Shown in pieces: positions 50,101 through 61,334 of a stretch of 64,000 nucleotides of DNA. The stretch lies in the NCBI GenBank assembly GCA_020064725.1, contig JAGTWJ010000002.1, positions 3,286,001 to 3,350,000 of the forward strand. The letters are read 5' to 3'. Numbering within the stretch: position 1 is the first letter of the stretch; every line of letters starts with the position of its first letter. The notes below the pieces were generated by a model, which saw only the letters and a program-made list of their open reading frames with translations, was not told the DNA's origin and did not search any database. Position numbers and translations under genes: made by a program. This stretch comes from Drechslerella dactyloides. Taxonomy: Eukaryota > Ascomycota > Orbiliomycetes > Orbiliales > Orbiliaceae.

Positions 50101-53100
50101 ATTGCCGTCGTCCTACCTTGCAAACATCGCGAGGAACCCCTTCGTTGCAGCGACATGCGGGCGTGGGAGTTTCGAGGTGGATCGATAATAACGGTAATAA
50201 TAAATGTATGATAATATTATTGCCTCAGCTGGGGTGTGAAGAGGGTCGCGTAAGGGTCTAGATCCTGCAAGAGCTGGTCTTCGCCGAACTCCTCCCTCGT
50301 TTTTTTTTCTATTTAGCCCGTCGGAGGCCGAATACATGCCTCGATATATGAAAGGGCACGAGCATGTATGTACCCCGTACTTTTTGTGCGATTCAACTCG
50401 CCAACTTGACAAATTTGCCAGTGGAGTCAGCGCTGCCGCTGCCGTGCGTGTCGAGGAGGCGCTATCGGTAAGCAAACCAAATTTTACGTTTTGAAAATTC
50501 TCGAAGCCGAAAGTTTAACATCGGGTCCGCGGAAATAGTCGGCTTGAGCAGAATGTCTGTTTAAGCTTTCCCAGCAGTTAGAGAGACCGCATTCGTGCGC
50601 GAGAGAAGCAAGAAAAAAAATCATATCACGAGAGAGAGACGAGAGCCACTAAGCTCAAGCTTCTGCGGGATAGCTAGTGGCGCCAAGCTCCCAGTTGCGA
50701 CGAGTCCCATTGGGGTTGGGCCGGAGACTAAGCTTGGGACTCTTGGGGGTGCAGAAGGTGCATTGCATTGAAAAGTGAGGGGTCGTGTCCTCAGCTCGAA
50801 TATAGCTTAAGTCCATGAGCTAGCAACTGGATGTCCAGTCGGGGCAGCGGGACGAAATTTATCCAGCTGCATGCCATTCATATTCGGACAACCGTCCTGA
50901 GGTCTTTTTGTCGTCCGCTCGATCCAGCCGTGTCGCCCGCGGCTGGCCGTCGGTAAGCTATCAGAAATAAAAGGTTTCGCGATCAGAAAGCGGGCGAGCC
51001 GGTGATTGCATTAAATAAGATTAAGTTGTATCCCGTGCGAAGGTAACGAAAGTTCGCACGGCCGTCGTCAAGTATCAAGTTCATTTGCGACGCGAAACGT
51101 AAACGTAAACGGTCGTTCCGTCCGCTCGCTACTTGGGTCGAAAGTCCCGAGACTAAAGGTTGCTCAAAAGGCCCAAATCCTCATTTAAGGTAAGGCTTGC
51201 GGATAACCCAAGACCCCGGACCCTGCAAGTAGGACTGTTGGGATCGGTTGATTTGTGGGTGTGGGTAAAAGAGGCGGAGGACGCGAGAAGCTACTGGCTA
51301 CCAGCTGGACACTGGAAGGAAGATCGACAACGCCCCCATGCAGGCTGGCGAGCTGGCCGGCGTGCGTAGGAAGAAAGTTTGGGCCTCCGGTAACCCAGAT
51401 TTAATATTTGCTTGGGATATCTGGCAGCCCGTCTTCGGCTTCTGCTGGCCGTGATTTGTTCGGCAAAATCGTATGATCTTGCTCACGAAGATGCAGATGC
51501 TCTTCCCGCGTTTTGTAGTTCATCCATCCATCCAGAAGGATTGTTCGTACCAAGTAGCTCTGCAGGGCATATGCGGCAGGCTCCCAATAAATGGCTCCGT
51601 TTCCGTATATATTGTGCGAGGCACCCTGCGCAGTTGAATGCAGAGTGTGTGCGAGTATTTGTCGACACCCGCATGATAATGTACCTGTACATGCATGTAT
51701 CTGGAATATCATGTATGTGGGATTCGATTTTTGGCACATTGGATCGATAGATGTTCTCCACAGGCCGTTGCAAGAATAGTAGCAGCTAGCTGGTCAACCG
51801 TGCTCAAGGTGGATTGCGTGTCGGGATCAGGTCAGCTACCTGTGAGGAAATCTCCAGCGGTGCAGCGTAGATGCAATGCATGCAGAGGATCCATCCAATG
51901 CATCCCCATGCCCAGGGATAGATAGTATGTAATAATTATAATATCAGCTGCGATATGCCTACGTACCAAGTATGTAACTCCGGAACTCTCCTCTCGAGTA
52001 GGTGGCTAACGAGGACCAAGCTTCAGTTGAGGGCTGTCGTTGTGTATCGGTGACAGCAGATTACTTCTTTTGCATCGGCGCTGTCAGCTGCTTTAGCTTA
52101 GCTCACCGGATGTATGTATGAGGTGGCCCCTTGTCCGTTTCCTGTTAGAGAGGCCGAAGAATGTGGAAGTTTGATGAGGAATATGTGCAGAAGTGGGTGT
52201 GCAAACCTCGATCCTGGCCTGGCCCGTTTCTTTTCTTTGCCCTAGTTACCTCCGAGCCTACGGTCAAAATGCAAGCCTCCCATGCAGCAATGGCCTTGCC
52301 CGTTCAGACTCAGCATCTTGCCTGCTGTTAATTAAGCTATCGATGCACCTGAATCCAGATGGAAGGATGGGGAGGTGCATGCCTGCAGTTAATCAACCTG
52401 TTAATGTACGTACCACGTATATCGGCGGGGACGCCGTGATCAAGGAGGCTCCAGTAATTCCCGATCCTGATGGATCACCCCCCTTACCTCATCTAGCGCT
52501 CTGGTGTCCCGTGTCTATGTAATGGAGCGGATGGGCTCCTCGCTGACAATTGGCCTTGGGGATCGCTTTCGTATATTAACGGTGCGGTAGACTTTTCTCG
52601 GGTTCATGTGCACTTAGACTTTTTGCCCTTCAACTCTCTTCTGCTGGTTAACCTTTTTTCTCCCCACACGTGTGGCCAGCCGGCAGTACCTTAAAAGGCG
52701 CTGCGGGTTTAAAAGCAATCGATCTGTCGCCGCCACCGTCGTCGTCGGGCAATTCAGCTGCAGTTCGGTTCTCGAGCCTTTTCTTATCTATTTCCCGGCC
52801 TAGCTGACCTTGTTGGGCCACCCGATACTGCGCAAGAGACCTGCTAGATTGGGTGCTCCGTTGAAAGAAAAGGCGGAGTTGGTCCAGTGCCGCATCCTTC
52901 AGACGAATTATAGCTTTGCCCGCTTCATGCGGTTCTACACTCGGCCTGATAGCAAGCCACTTAATCCCCAATCTCGGAAGGTCAAATTCTCCCGCAGCAC
53001 ATTTTCGACGCTTGCATCAACCGCCAAAAGCTTTGTCACTAAGCCTGGTGGGCCGGCAAGAAGACCTGTTTGAAGATACTGACAAGCAGGCCCACTTTCC

Positions 53101-53600
53101 GGTGTGACAGAAAAAGAAGATAGCAGACAGCAGCATCGAGCGCTATATGCAAGTCCTGTGATAACGTGCAAAAGCTCTTGCTACCTCGCGACCGCCAGAA
53201 CACACAGACAGACAGCCAGCTATACGTTCTGTCTATATATACGGAGTACTCTCGCACCCGCACTTCGCACCAATTACCAACCGACAGGCATCAGCGTGGT
53301 TCCTGCATCCGCTGCGACTGCGACGCCCCTGTCCGCCAGGAAACTGAACGAAAATCCCACTTGCTCCTCCATCACGACCTTCTCTTAACGGAAAGGCATC
53401 GTGTCGATTCAAACAGATTCCGGAACGAGACTTACGTATCAAAAACGAAGCATCGCCTCGACATCCCCAGGAATTGATATCAGGCACCAGTGGCCTTAGC
53501 GGGTAGAGGAAGAATATCTTATATACCGCTCGAGCGTCAGCTTTCGACAGCCCAGAGATCGAAATAAAATCAAACTGAAAACCGAAACCTACGCGAAACC
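47150..53600. other. Long gene-free region upstream of a regulator locus
   Basis: A 6.4 kb stretch with no gene I can support. Simple repeats include GGATGGAC copies near 47490-47510, (AATC)n near 48667-48682 and GAGGTC copies near 49315-49332. Many GCATGC/TGCATG words occur, notably 49710-49800. TATA-like words at about 53233-53241 and 53519-53527 precede the coding exon at 53601. The longest open frame (48478-49101) lacks an ATG at its start and shows no family signal. Confidence 0.4.
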
Positions 53601-53931
53601 ATGTCGACGACAGACCAAAGATATGCGTTCGACGAGAGCGACTATTATTACAACGTCCACAGCGGTACGAGCGATGATGGTGGTGCTCACCTCTACTATT
53701 ACCCCGGCGGCGGCGCCCATGCCCCCCTCGACGCCTCTAGCACGGTGACTACCGAATCCCTCACGTTTGACGCCATGACCTACCACCCACCCCCGCCAAA
53801 CTTCGGCTTCCCGCCAACGCCTTCTGCCACGACGCTTTACACCGACAGCAACGTCGTCGCACGAGGCATGAGGTCTCCAAAACGGTCTCCCGAGGTCCCC
53901 AGACATGTTAGCCAGGTTGATGACCAGCTGT
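53601..53931 (+). CDS. Candidate first coding exon of the regulator gene
   Basis: An ATG in good context (GAAACCATGTCG), 82 nt after a TATATA word, opens a 110-codon exon. It ends at a strong GTAAGT donor (CAGCTGT|GTAAGT, phase 1). The peptide starts MSTTDQRYAFDESDYYYNV and is rich in Tyr, Asp, Gly and Pro, ending in SPKRSPEVPRHVSQVDDQL. It looks like a disordered activation-type N-terminus. It lies 840 nt upstream of the exons of the regulator at 54771-57321. I could not find a join in correct phase, so a middle exon is missing from my model or this belongs to a separate short gene. Function is not assigned. Confidence 0.5.
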
Positions 53932-54770
53932 GTAAGTGTTGGCCGGCAAACGAATTCCGCGTTTGTCACGTTTGAAAGTTTCCCTTTGCGTTTTTATCTT
54001 ACTTGGTGGAGCCCGAATGTCCGTAGTTTCGAATCTTTCCCCTGATTCGTCCCAGCTGCATGCTTTGGGAAATGCCATCCGAAATGGTGCGGATGCTTTT
54101 CTTGACCATTTCGCTTCTCACGTCGATGTCCCGTTATGCGGACGTGCATGCACATCTGCCAGGCTGCGCACGCCTGATTTTCTCCTTCTCATGCCGTTTT
54201 ATAGCTTTGTGGAGCTGGGACTGGGGTGTCTTCAAACTTTAAGTGATGCCTATTTGGTGGACATCCCCCCTTCCCCGCTGTCAGCTAGCAGCCAGCCAGC
54301 AAGCCAGCCAGACGGCTTGATGTTGAGCTGAGCCTAAGGCCATAGCTTGCGCGTGTCGGCGTGGGTTGGAGCTCGCGATGCTTCCTACTCTGCTTTGCAT
54401 TAGCAACTGTCTACCTGCGCACCCGATATCATGGAGATGGTCCAAGGCTGTAAGGTCAAGCAAGAGGAATATCGGCCACCCGTACCTTGCATGTCCCGAT
54501 ACCAGTTGCACCTGTACCAGCTTCGATGTGGGTTCTCTCAATTTCCAGTTTTTTTATTTTATTTTTCCGTTCTTTCTTTCCTGTTTCGATACGTACTTTT
54601 CGCAGTGTCGTGTTCCCCTTGATGCCCACGTCGAGCCACAAGTAGCCATGCCGCCATCCTCCCCTGAGCGGGCTCTCGCGGCGGACATGAGCAAAGTCTC
54701 CTTGTAGACTCTCACAATTGCGGGCTTGCTGTCTTCCCTGCTCTTCCGGCGATTGGGTGCTGCGCGAACG
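53932..54770. other. Unresolved intron or leader of the regulator gene
   Basis: Between the candidate first exon and the regulator body. I looked for the six-cysteine zinc-cluster spacing in three forward frames and found no match. A 19-codon upstream ATG frame is at 54648-54707, ending just before the main ORF. CAGC/CAGCCAGC repeats lie near 54289-54312. Confidence 0.4.
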
Positions 54771-57321
54771 ATGTTCTATCGAGAGGTTTCGTCGGGTTGG
54801 GATGATGTTGTTTCGTGGTGTGACGACGAGAGCTTTGAGGACAACGCGCTGACATTCACCCCCCACGACACCGCAGTCAACGTCGAGCAGATCCTGCAGG
54901 AGCTCGTGAAGCGGAACGAGGCCATCAATGGGCCTCGCAAGAGCCGGAAACGAAAGGCATCGGTGGGTCCCGCCAAGTTCGCCCCTTCAATCGATCAAGA
55001 TATCTTGTCGCTGACTCAAAATATAGGGAGATCTGTCGGATGAACTCCTTACCGATGAAGCCAAAGAGCGGGTCAAGGCCAACCTGCTCATGCGGATGCA
55101 GGGCCAGGCCTCCAGCTCTGAAGCGGGGCCCAGCGACGAGGCGGACCCTCTTCTCGAAGATGACGGCCTTGCGACTGCCGTGACGCTGGCTGACAGCCAT
55201 TTCCAAATCGCGGATCCCCCGGTTCTAAAGTCGCCTATCGACTTCAAGACAAACGCACCCATTGCGACGTACGATGGTGTCACCGAATTCACGACATGCA
55301 TGCCTCACTTTCCTCCAGACATCTTGGCGGAGATCGAGATGCCATTGAGAGGCTTCAGTCCGACTACGCGAATTATCGCTCCAGCAAGACCTCCGAGCTT
55401 GAAGCGGTCGAGTGATCAGTATCTCCTTCAGGCCTATCTTGCCGTTACGGCTCCACGGTTGCAGTACACATCTCCGTCATACATCAATCTCTGGTCGAAG
55501 TATATCCCTGCAATGGCGCAGGAGTCTCCTGCTCTGATGGAGGCTATGCTTGCATTTGCGGCTTTGCAGGTTGGACTGAGGGACAATGATTACAACTATC
55601 TGACTGTCGAAGCGCCGACACATTATCATCGCGCTCTCATGGCGCATGGTAAGGCATTGGCAGAGCAAGAGTCGATGACCTCGTACGCGCCACTGGCTAC
55701 CGCTATTTTAATGGGAATGTTTGAGGTATGTAGCTATCATTCTAACATATATCGATACACGTACAACAAAACTAACGTCTTCATTACAGCTGTGGTCTGG
55801 CGAGAACATGAAAATGGGTGTCCACATGCTGGGAGCGAGAGATATGATTGTGGCGAGAGGCAAAGAAGCTCACATGACGCCTGTGGGACGTGCATTGTAC
55901 GCCGTCTTCCGGCGTCTCGATATCGGTACCTCGTCCGTTACCGGGAACCCTTGCTTCCTGACACCGGTATGTCTGTCATTTATCATATCTACATGGGTGT
56001 GGAGCTTCGCTGATTCTGTGGTGTAGGATTGGTGGATTATTGATCCCTTAGCGAGAATGCCAGTTGATCATGATGCGCCGACACTTCTTGTCGCGGATGC
56101 GGTGCTTTCCAAGAGCACCGTCATAAATTCTCGACTCACATACGTCAAGAACTGGGCGATACGGAAACGGAGAGAACTCTGGCTCCAATCGAAGGGTAAC
56201 GACACCGATCCCGCATTCCTGGAAAAGAAGATCCGCCTGCAAGAGAGTATCTGCAGGAAGATCGGCCGGTTGGACAAGATGATGGATGATTGGGAGGACG
56301 ACCTGCCGCAGTGGTTCGGCCCATCAGCGGATAACGTCTGGACCGGCGAGGAGGGTGAGGACGAGGACATCAATACGACGAATATCCACGTTATCATCCC
56401 GAGGAAATACCCGCACTATTCCATCGCTCTGGCGGACGCTTGGCATTATTGCCTACGATTGCAGACATATCGCGTCAAGTATCCGGATGTGCCCGTGGTC
56501 GACCCAAAGTTCGGTAGCTACGTCCACGGCATTCTCCGCATATTCACATCGTTGGGATTCGAATGCACTGCATTCATGTTAGTATACCCCTGGCAGCGGG
56601 CTATCGCAATTTATCGATCGAGACTTCTGACGAGGAATGTAGGATGCCTATTTTGTTTTTCGCTGGTATGGAGCTGCGCCAAAAGCCGCATCAGGATTGG
56701 CTCGCTGGCGAAATGCAAAAGCACATCGAACATGTAAGTCTAATCGGGTTCTGGGCTTATGGGATTATTTCGCGCTAGTGCTGACGTTTTGGATAGACCG
56801 GTTTCCCAGGCTTCGTGTTTGTTCTAGCGGGATGTCGATTTGCGTGGATGAAGTTGCAGGGTCAAAGCGCCGGCCGATTTACCAAGATCAAGGAGGGAGC
56901 CGCTGTCAGGTAAGATATTCAGCTAATTCGCGCTACGAAAGTCCACAATAATAACATGATGAATAGGATCGATGGTGTTTCCGAGAATCTTTGGTCGGCC
57001 GAAGGTGTTCTCGGCACCATGGAGGCGCTGTCTCTATACGATTCACCCGACATGGTCCGCCAGCGCAAGAACTTCCAAGGTGACCTTGAAGGCGGCAATC
57101 TCGAGGAAGATATCGCTGAGGAGGATCCCGAGCCACAAAAGGAACCGTCCTTGACGCCGCAGCCGGGTCCTCCAGGCAGCCCTGGATCTCGGCACACGAG
57201 TGAGTCGAGCGCCCATCCGAACAAGAGAGTTAGATACGATACGTATGCGGCCGAAAGGAACCAGCGGTACTTGAGAGAGTCGCCTGGTTTGGCGGAGGCT
57301 TTGACCGAATCGCTTGATTGA
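54771..57321 (+). CDS. Fungal-specific transcription-regulator-like protein (Fungal_trans_2 type)
   Basis: Exons 54771-54962, 55027-55725, 55790-55966, 56027-56577, 56643-56733, 56797-56909 and 56967-57321 give 725 residues. The basic patch GPRKSRKRKAS at about residues 54-64 may be a nuclear-localisation signal. The central and C-terminal parts match the long helical domain of Zn2Cys6 regulators. Examples are LQYTSPSYINLWSKYIPAMAQ, SPALMEAMLAFAALQVGL, HYHRALMAHGKALAEQ, GMFELWSGENMKMGVHMLGARDMI and the late GFVFVLAGCRFAWMK. The tail is acidic/Pro-rich with a final basic patch (PNKRVRYDTYAAERNQRY). No zinc cluster is visible in this part or just upstream. The start is the first ATG after an in-frame stop; upstream coding exons are possible (see 53601). 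DNA binding is therefore not shown. Intron joins all keep phase; intron 4 uses a GTTAGT donor. Confidence 0.75.
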
Positions 57322-57744
57322 GTTGCTGTATTATGCGTATGGCGAATTTGGTGGAGTTCAGGGGGACTAGCTTGGAGATCGTTTTTGTTTATTTTATTTT
57401 TTACCTCGATATTCTTCGTTATATTTGGTGGTTTTATTTCGTATCTGCATTTTAGTTTTTGGAGGTGGAGAGCTATTGACAGCGCGGGGGTGTCAACGTC
57501 GGGCTTTGATGGCATGGAGGAATAGCGGCCAGTGTATCGTATGTGAACTCGCAGTGTGTGTACGGCAACAGTTTGGTACGATGCATGTATATGATGTCTG
57601 TTCCAAGCCATTTTGTCGCAGCTAAAATAATATAATATTGTTGAGATATGATTACGCTGCATCGATTTTGGCTTTGATTAAGTAAATATTGGCGAGTCAC
57701 TAGAACTATGGGTACGGGTGTCGACAAATGTCTAGCAATGCAGG
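57322..57744. other. Convergent spacer
   Basis: 423 nt between two convergent genes with T-rich sequence after the regulator stop codon, suiting two 3' ends. No gene is seen. Confidence 0.45.
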
Positions 57745-59127
57745 TCACCTGAATGAATCCAGGAGTGACCCTATGTCCTGTCTCTTGCTAGCCTTGACTT
57801 TATAAGCCCTATCAGGCTTTCGCTTAGGAGGAACGACACCTTCATCTGCCTCGGAATCTGATAGCCGTCTTTTCTTTTTCTCAACCTTCTGTTGCATGTT
57901 GTCCGACGGAGTCTGAGAACTCGGTATATTGCGCCTGAAGAATGAGATTCGGCGATGAATCTTCTGTTTGGACGAGTCCTTAGCTACATCAACAATGACT
58001 CTTCTCTTGCCGTCCACCATCTTTTCCTTTTCGATCAAGAAGTCGACAACTTGCCGCATCTTGATGGCAACTCGATGACCACCTTCCTGGCCATCACGAT
58101 GCGGAATAGGCTTGGAAATCTGTGCCAATATGTCGTCGTCCGCAGCGTTCTTTCGACATGACCTGCATTTCGATGATCCGCAAAAGGCCTGCCAGGTATC
58201 GCAATGCTCGATTCCAAAACTGTCTTTGTACAGGAGCTCGCAGCGGTTTTTCGGATCTTTGTTCCGCCGGCCAGAAGCAAGCAATTCGATCAATTTTAAT
58301 TTGGGCAGTCCGTCCAGGATAGTTAATACTTTCGATTCATCGGTGAAGGTAACTTCGGGCAAATTCACAAAACTCAGCACCCGCAGGTTGTCGAGTCTGT
58401 CTTTATTCGTTACCCAGCTCCTGAACACTCGGCCAAGGGGCCTGGACCTCGCCTGGTTGGTTGAGAAGGACAAGCTCAGAGAGACGAGGTTGGTGAGGCC
58501 ATTGAGTTCCTTAAGCTCCCAGACATCAAATTGTCCCGTGATCACCAGATTGACGATCCAAGCCATGGACGGCGTTGTTAAAGAGGGTATATAAATCGGA
58601 GTCCAAGGGATGCTTTCTGACATTGGTAGTTTGAGACGCCGCGATTCCAGCGCCCAGGAGCCGACGCTGCAGAGTCCCGTTTGGCCGGGATGGAAGTCAG
58701 GTTCGTGGCCGTAAACTTCACAAAAGTTCCGGAATATGGCGAATGAATCGGCGGTGCAGTGTATCAAATCCTCCCAGAGAATCTTGCCATACCGCCAGGG
58801 CAGGTAAATTAGAACGTCGGGTGTGAGGGACTCTGCGTGTTGAAGGACGATCTGGCGACAGTGGTTGAAGAGGGTCTTGTCCTGCCTTTCGGGGTTTGTG
58901 CGACGGTACCGCCTCAGGAGAGCTTCGCGCGCGACAGGTCCCGGCTGGTCGAGGAGCGATAGTGCGGCCGATGGGCTCTTGTAGAGGGCCTCCGTGTACA
59001 ATGCGCCTGACTGGTCATCGTACTTTAGGACCGGGCCTGAGCGATTCGTGGTAGTCGAGTAGAGAGCGGTTCCTGGGAGTGGTTTTGGGCGGAAACGGCC
59101 GGTGAACAAGCTCGAGCCGAAGACCAT
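57745..59127 (-). CDS. Unrecognised nuclear-type protein with Leu-rich middle
   Basis: A single intron-free frame of 460 residues starting MVFGSSLFTGRFRPKPLPG. I do not recognise a named family. The first 60 residues are basic and Gly/Pro-rich. Residues 60-300 have the irregular leucine spacing of F-box/LRR-like fungal proteins (LKELNGLTNLVSLSLSF; LDNLRVLSFVNLPEVTF; LDGLPKLKLIELLASG). A Cys group CGSSKCRSCRK lies near 317-327. The C-terminus is strongly basic with bipartite nuclear-signal-like runs (KKKRRLSDSEADEG; PPKRKPDRAYKVKASKR). No F-box is evident. The frame stays open upstream of 59127 (GTG at 59142) without an ATG, so an upstream exon cannot be excluded. It is divergent from OTU1, 592 bp apart. 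The lack of introns sets it apart from all its neighbours. Confidence 0.7.
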   Translation of the reverse strand: MVFGSSLFTGRFRPKPLPGTALYSTTTNRSGPVLKYDDQSGALYTEALYKSPSAALSLLDQPGPVAREALLRRYRRTNPERQDKTLFNHCRQIVLQHAESLTPDVLIYLPWRYGKILWEDLIHCTADSFAIFRNFCEVYGHEPDFHPGQTGLCSVGSWALESRRLKLPMSESIPWTPIYIPSLTTPSMAWIVNLVITGQFDVWELKELNGLTNLVSLSLSFSTNQARSRPLGRVFRSWVTNKDRLDNLRVLSFVNLPEVTFTDESKVLTILDGLPKLKLIELLASGRRNKDPKNRCELLYKDSFGIEHCDTWQAFCGSSKCRSCRKNAADDDILAQISKPIPHRDGQEGGHRVAIKMRQVVDFLIEKEKMVDGKRRVIVDVAKDSSKQKIHRRISFFRRNIPSSQTPSDNMQQKVEKKKRRLSDSEADEGVVPPKRKPDRAYKVKASKRQDIGSLLDSFR

Positions 59128-59719
59128 GGCGGCTTCGAGCACGGCTTCCTCGTTGGAGGCGGTGATGGATGTAGATGAGTGGGAAGCTGGGACGCGCCCA
59201 GGTGTTGGAGCGCTCAGGGGACATCGAGGATCCGCGTCGCGGAGCGGCCGAGCTCTACGCTGCGGTCAAGGCACGGCATTGGATCCGGCGAAGGGGGGAT
59301 CCGGATGATGCTGGATGATTCTCCGATGGAGCTTACTGGGAGGACTCTTCGACGGGATGAGATGGGTCCGTGGATGATGCTGCGATCGTTGTCGAGGCGG
59401 CCGGGCTGCTTGTCACATCGGTTGCTGGGTCAAGGCTTTGGAGGTTTGGCAGCTGACGAAGCACAACTGACCGAATGCGCCGGTGGCGGGTCTCCTTCAG
59501 CAGCATTCCACGGACGGTTCCTCACGCGCCTGTAGAAACTCCTACGACACTTTCAAAAAGCCCATCTGTTCCATCGCATCGCGAGTTCCAGCTCCTCTAA
59601 TACGCTTCTGAAGCCAGCGCCGATAAACGATAGCTCGTGTGTCGCCTTGTGTCTCGTGCAGGGGTTGGTCGTCCAAAACCGCAGCACCAAGCCGCCCCAC
59701 CAGCTTCTAGACGGTCGAA
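59128..59719. other. Divergent promoter region, unknown protein / OTU1
   Basis: 592 bp between divergent start codons. GC-rich at the left end with short open frames on both strands that have no family features. No TATA box stands out. Confidence 0.4.
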
Positions 59720-61040
59720 ATGCGGGTGCGAATCCGAGCTCCGAAAGGCACGCATACAATTGAACTCGAGGATATCGCGACTGTTGGCAACCTGCTGGAT
59801 GAAATCTACGCTAAAACCTCGATAGGCAGCAGGGTAGTCTCAAGTATGGGCCAGCTCTCCAAGCGTTCTCTCCATCTTCTATTTGTTCAACCTGCTAACT
59901 CATTATTGCTGCCACCTCTAGTCAGATATGGATATCCTCCGAAGCAGCTTGACATACCTCCTCCAGATACGCTCCTGATCGATCTTCCATTCACCATCCA
60001 TGGCGAACAATTGATCGTTTCCGAATCCCGGTCTCCCAGCCCTGGGTTGCCATCGCGAAACGATGGACCAAGTAGCGGCCCTTTGAGCAACAGCCAGGGC
60101 ACCAGGTTCCAGCAAGAGGAACGGGAGCCACGATCCTTCGCCGAGACCATTCCACGCGCCGTCAAAGACTTCTTTTCACCTCCGTCTCCGGAGCCTTCGA
60201 ACAGTAAAAACTCGTATGCAAGCATCAAGGGAAATGAACCCATTGTTCGGGTTATCGACACTGGCATGAGCTGCACGATGCGCGTTATGGAGGATGATAA
60301 CTCGTGCATGTTCCGCGCTGTCAACTACGTTTTCGCCAGAGGTCTCGATATGATGACAGAGCTGAGATCTGTTGTCGCTGGTGTCATTCAACAAGATGCT
60401 AGTCTACCTCCAGAGCTCCAAAGATTCAGCGAGGCGGTCTTGGGGATGTCCAGAGATAAATATTGCAAGAAGATCATGAACCCTAATACCTGGGGAGGCT
60501 ACATCGAACTTACCATTCTTGCTGAGCATCTTGACATGACGGTAAGCACGCACTCAGGAGCTCCATAGCCGGAGAAGGACACTGACGGATTGCTTCAGAT
60601 TCACTCCATCTCTGTGGCCGACGGTACCGTTGTCTCATACAACGAAGCTAAAGAAAACTATGGAATCGTCATCTACTCTGGGATTCACTATGATTGCGTA
60701 GCTATCAGCGACAACATCAATGACCCTGATCAAGACAGTATGAGCCCTTTGAGCTTAGCTCTCAGCACGGCCAATACCACTCCCACCGACTCTGCTAATT
60801 GATGCTTGTGTAGTCACCGTCTTCAGCAAATACGAGACTAAGGTCTTGGATGCCGCAAGAAATCTATGCCGCATCTTGAAAGAGAGGAACTACGCTACGA
60901 ATACTGCCAGCTTTGTTCTTCAATGCCAGGACTGTGGCATGGAATTGGTCGGGGAGAAGCAAGCACAGCAGCATGGAGAACAGACGGGCCATTCGAACTT
61001 TGCGCAAGTCCGGTATCGCCACTTTGATCGCAACTTTTGA
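59720..61040 (+). CDS. OTU1: OTU-domain deubiquitinase Otu1/YOD1
   Basis: Cysteine deubiquitinase that works with Cdc48/p97 in ER-associated degradation. Four exons, 59720-59843, 59922-60541, 60599-60737 and 60814-61040, give 369 residues. The N-terminal UBX-like domain (MRVRIRAPKGTHTIELEDIATV ... RYGYPPKQLDIPP) binds Cdc48 in this family. A Ser/Pro/Glu-rich linker follows. The OTU domain begins near 150 with MEDDNSCMFRAVNYV, giving catalytic D167 and C170. The His box is GIHYDCVAI with H278. The C-terminus has a C2H2 zinc finger, CQDCGMELVGEKQAQQHGEQTGH, as in Otu1. Intron 1 (59844-59921) is 78 nt, a multiple of three, and has no in-frame stop, so retained transcripts would still encode a full-length enzyme with 26 extra residues. 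Length and domain order match the family. Confidence 0.93.
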
Positions 61041-61334
61041 TTTCTAGCGACGACGTATCTTTGAAGCTTGAGAACAGCGACCACACCTCATCTTGGATCA
61101 CTTCCTTACCTTTACCTTAGTCTCGAGCTTTACCTCTGAGCTGTCTTCTCGTTATGCGAACGCCGCAATACGTTTTTCGTAGACAGCTTCATTTTGTGTT
61201 GTTTGGCGGTATTGATAAGAGCGAAACCATGTTACATATCTCCATAACGTATCCTCCCGAATATACATGCCGTCCATCGCAAAACGACGTCAAACCGTAG
61301 GCCGCCAGATTGTCCATAGCCTCGATCTTCTGGA

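Noticed and set aside
54708..54785. A CLPC...C stretch in the second forward frame considered as half of a zinc cluster
   Set aside because: Spacing is CX2CX10C, the frame cannot be spliced in phase to the downstream exon, and no first half exists upstream.
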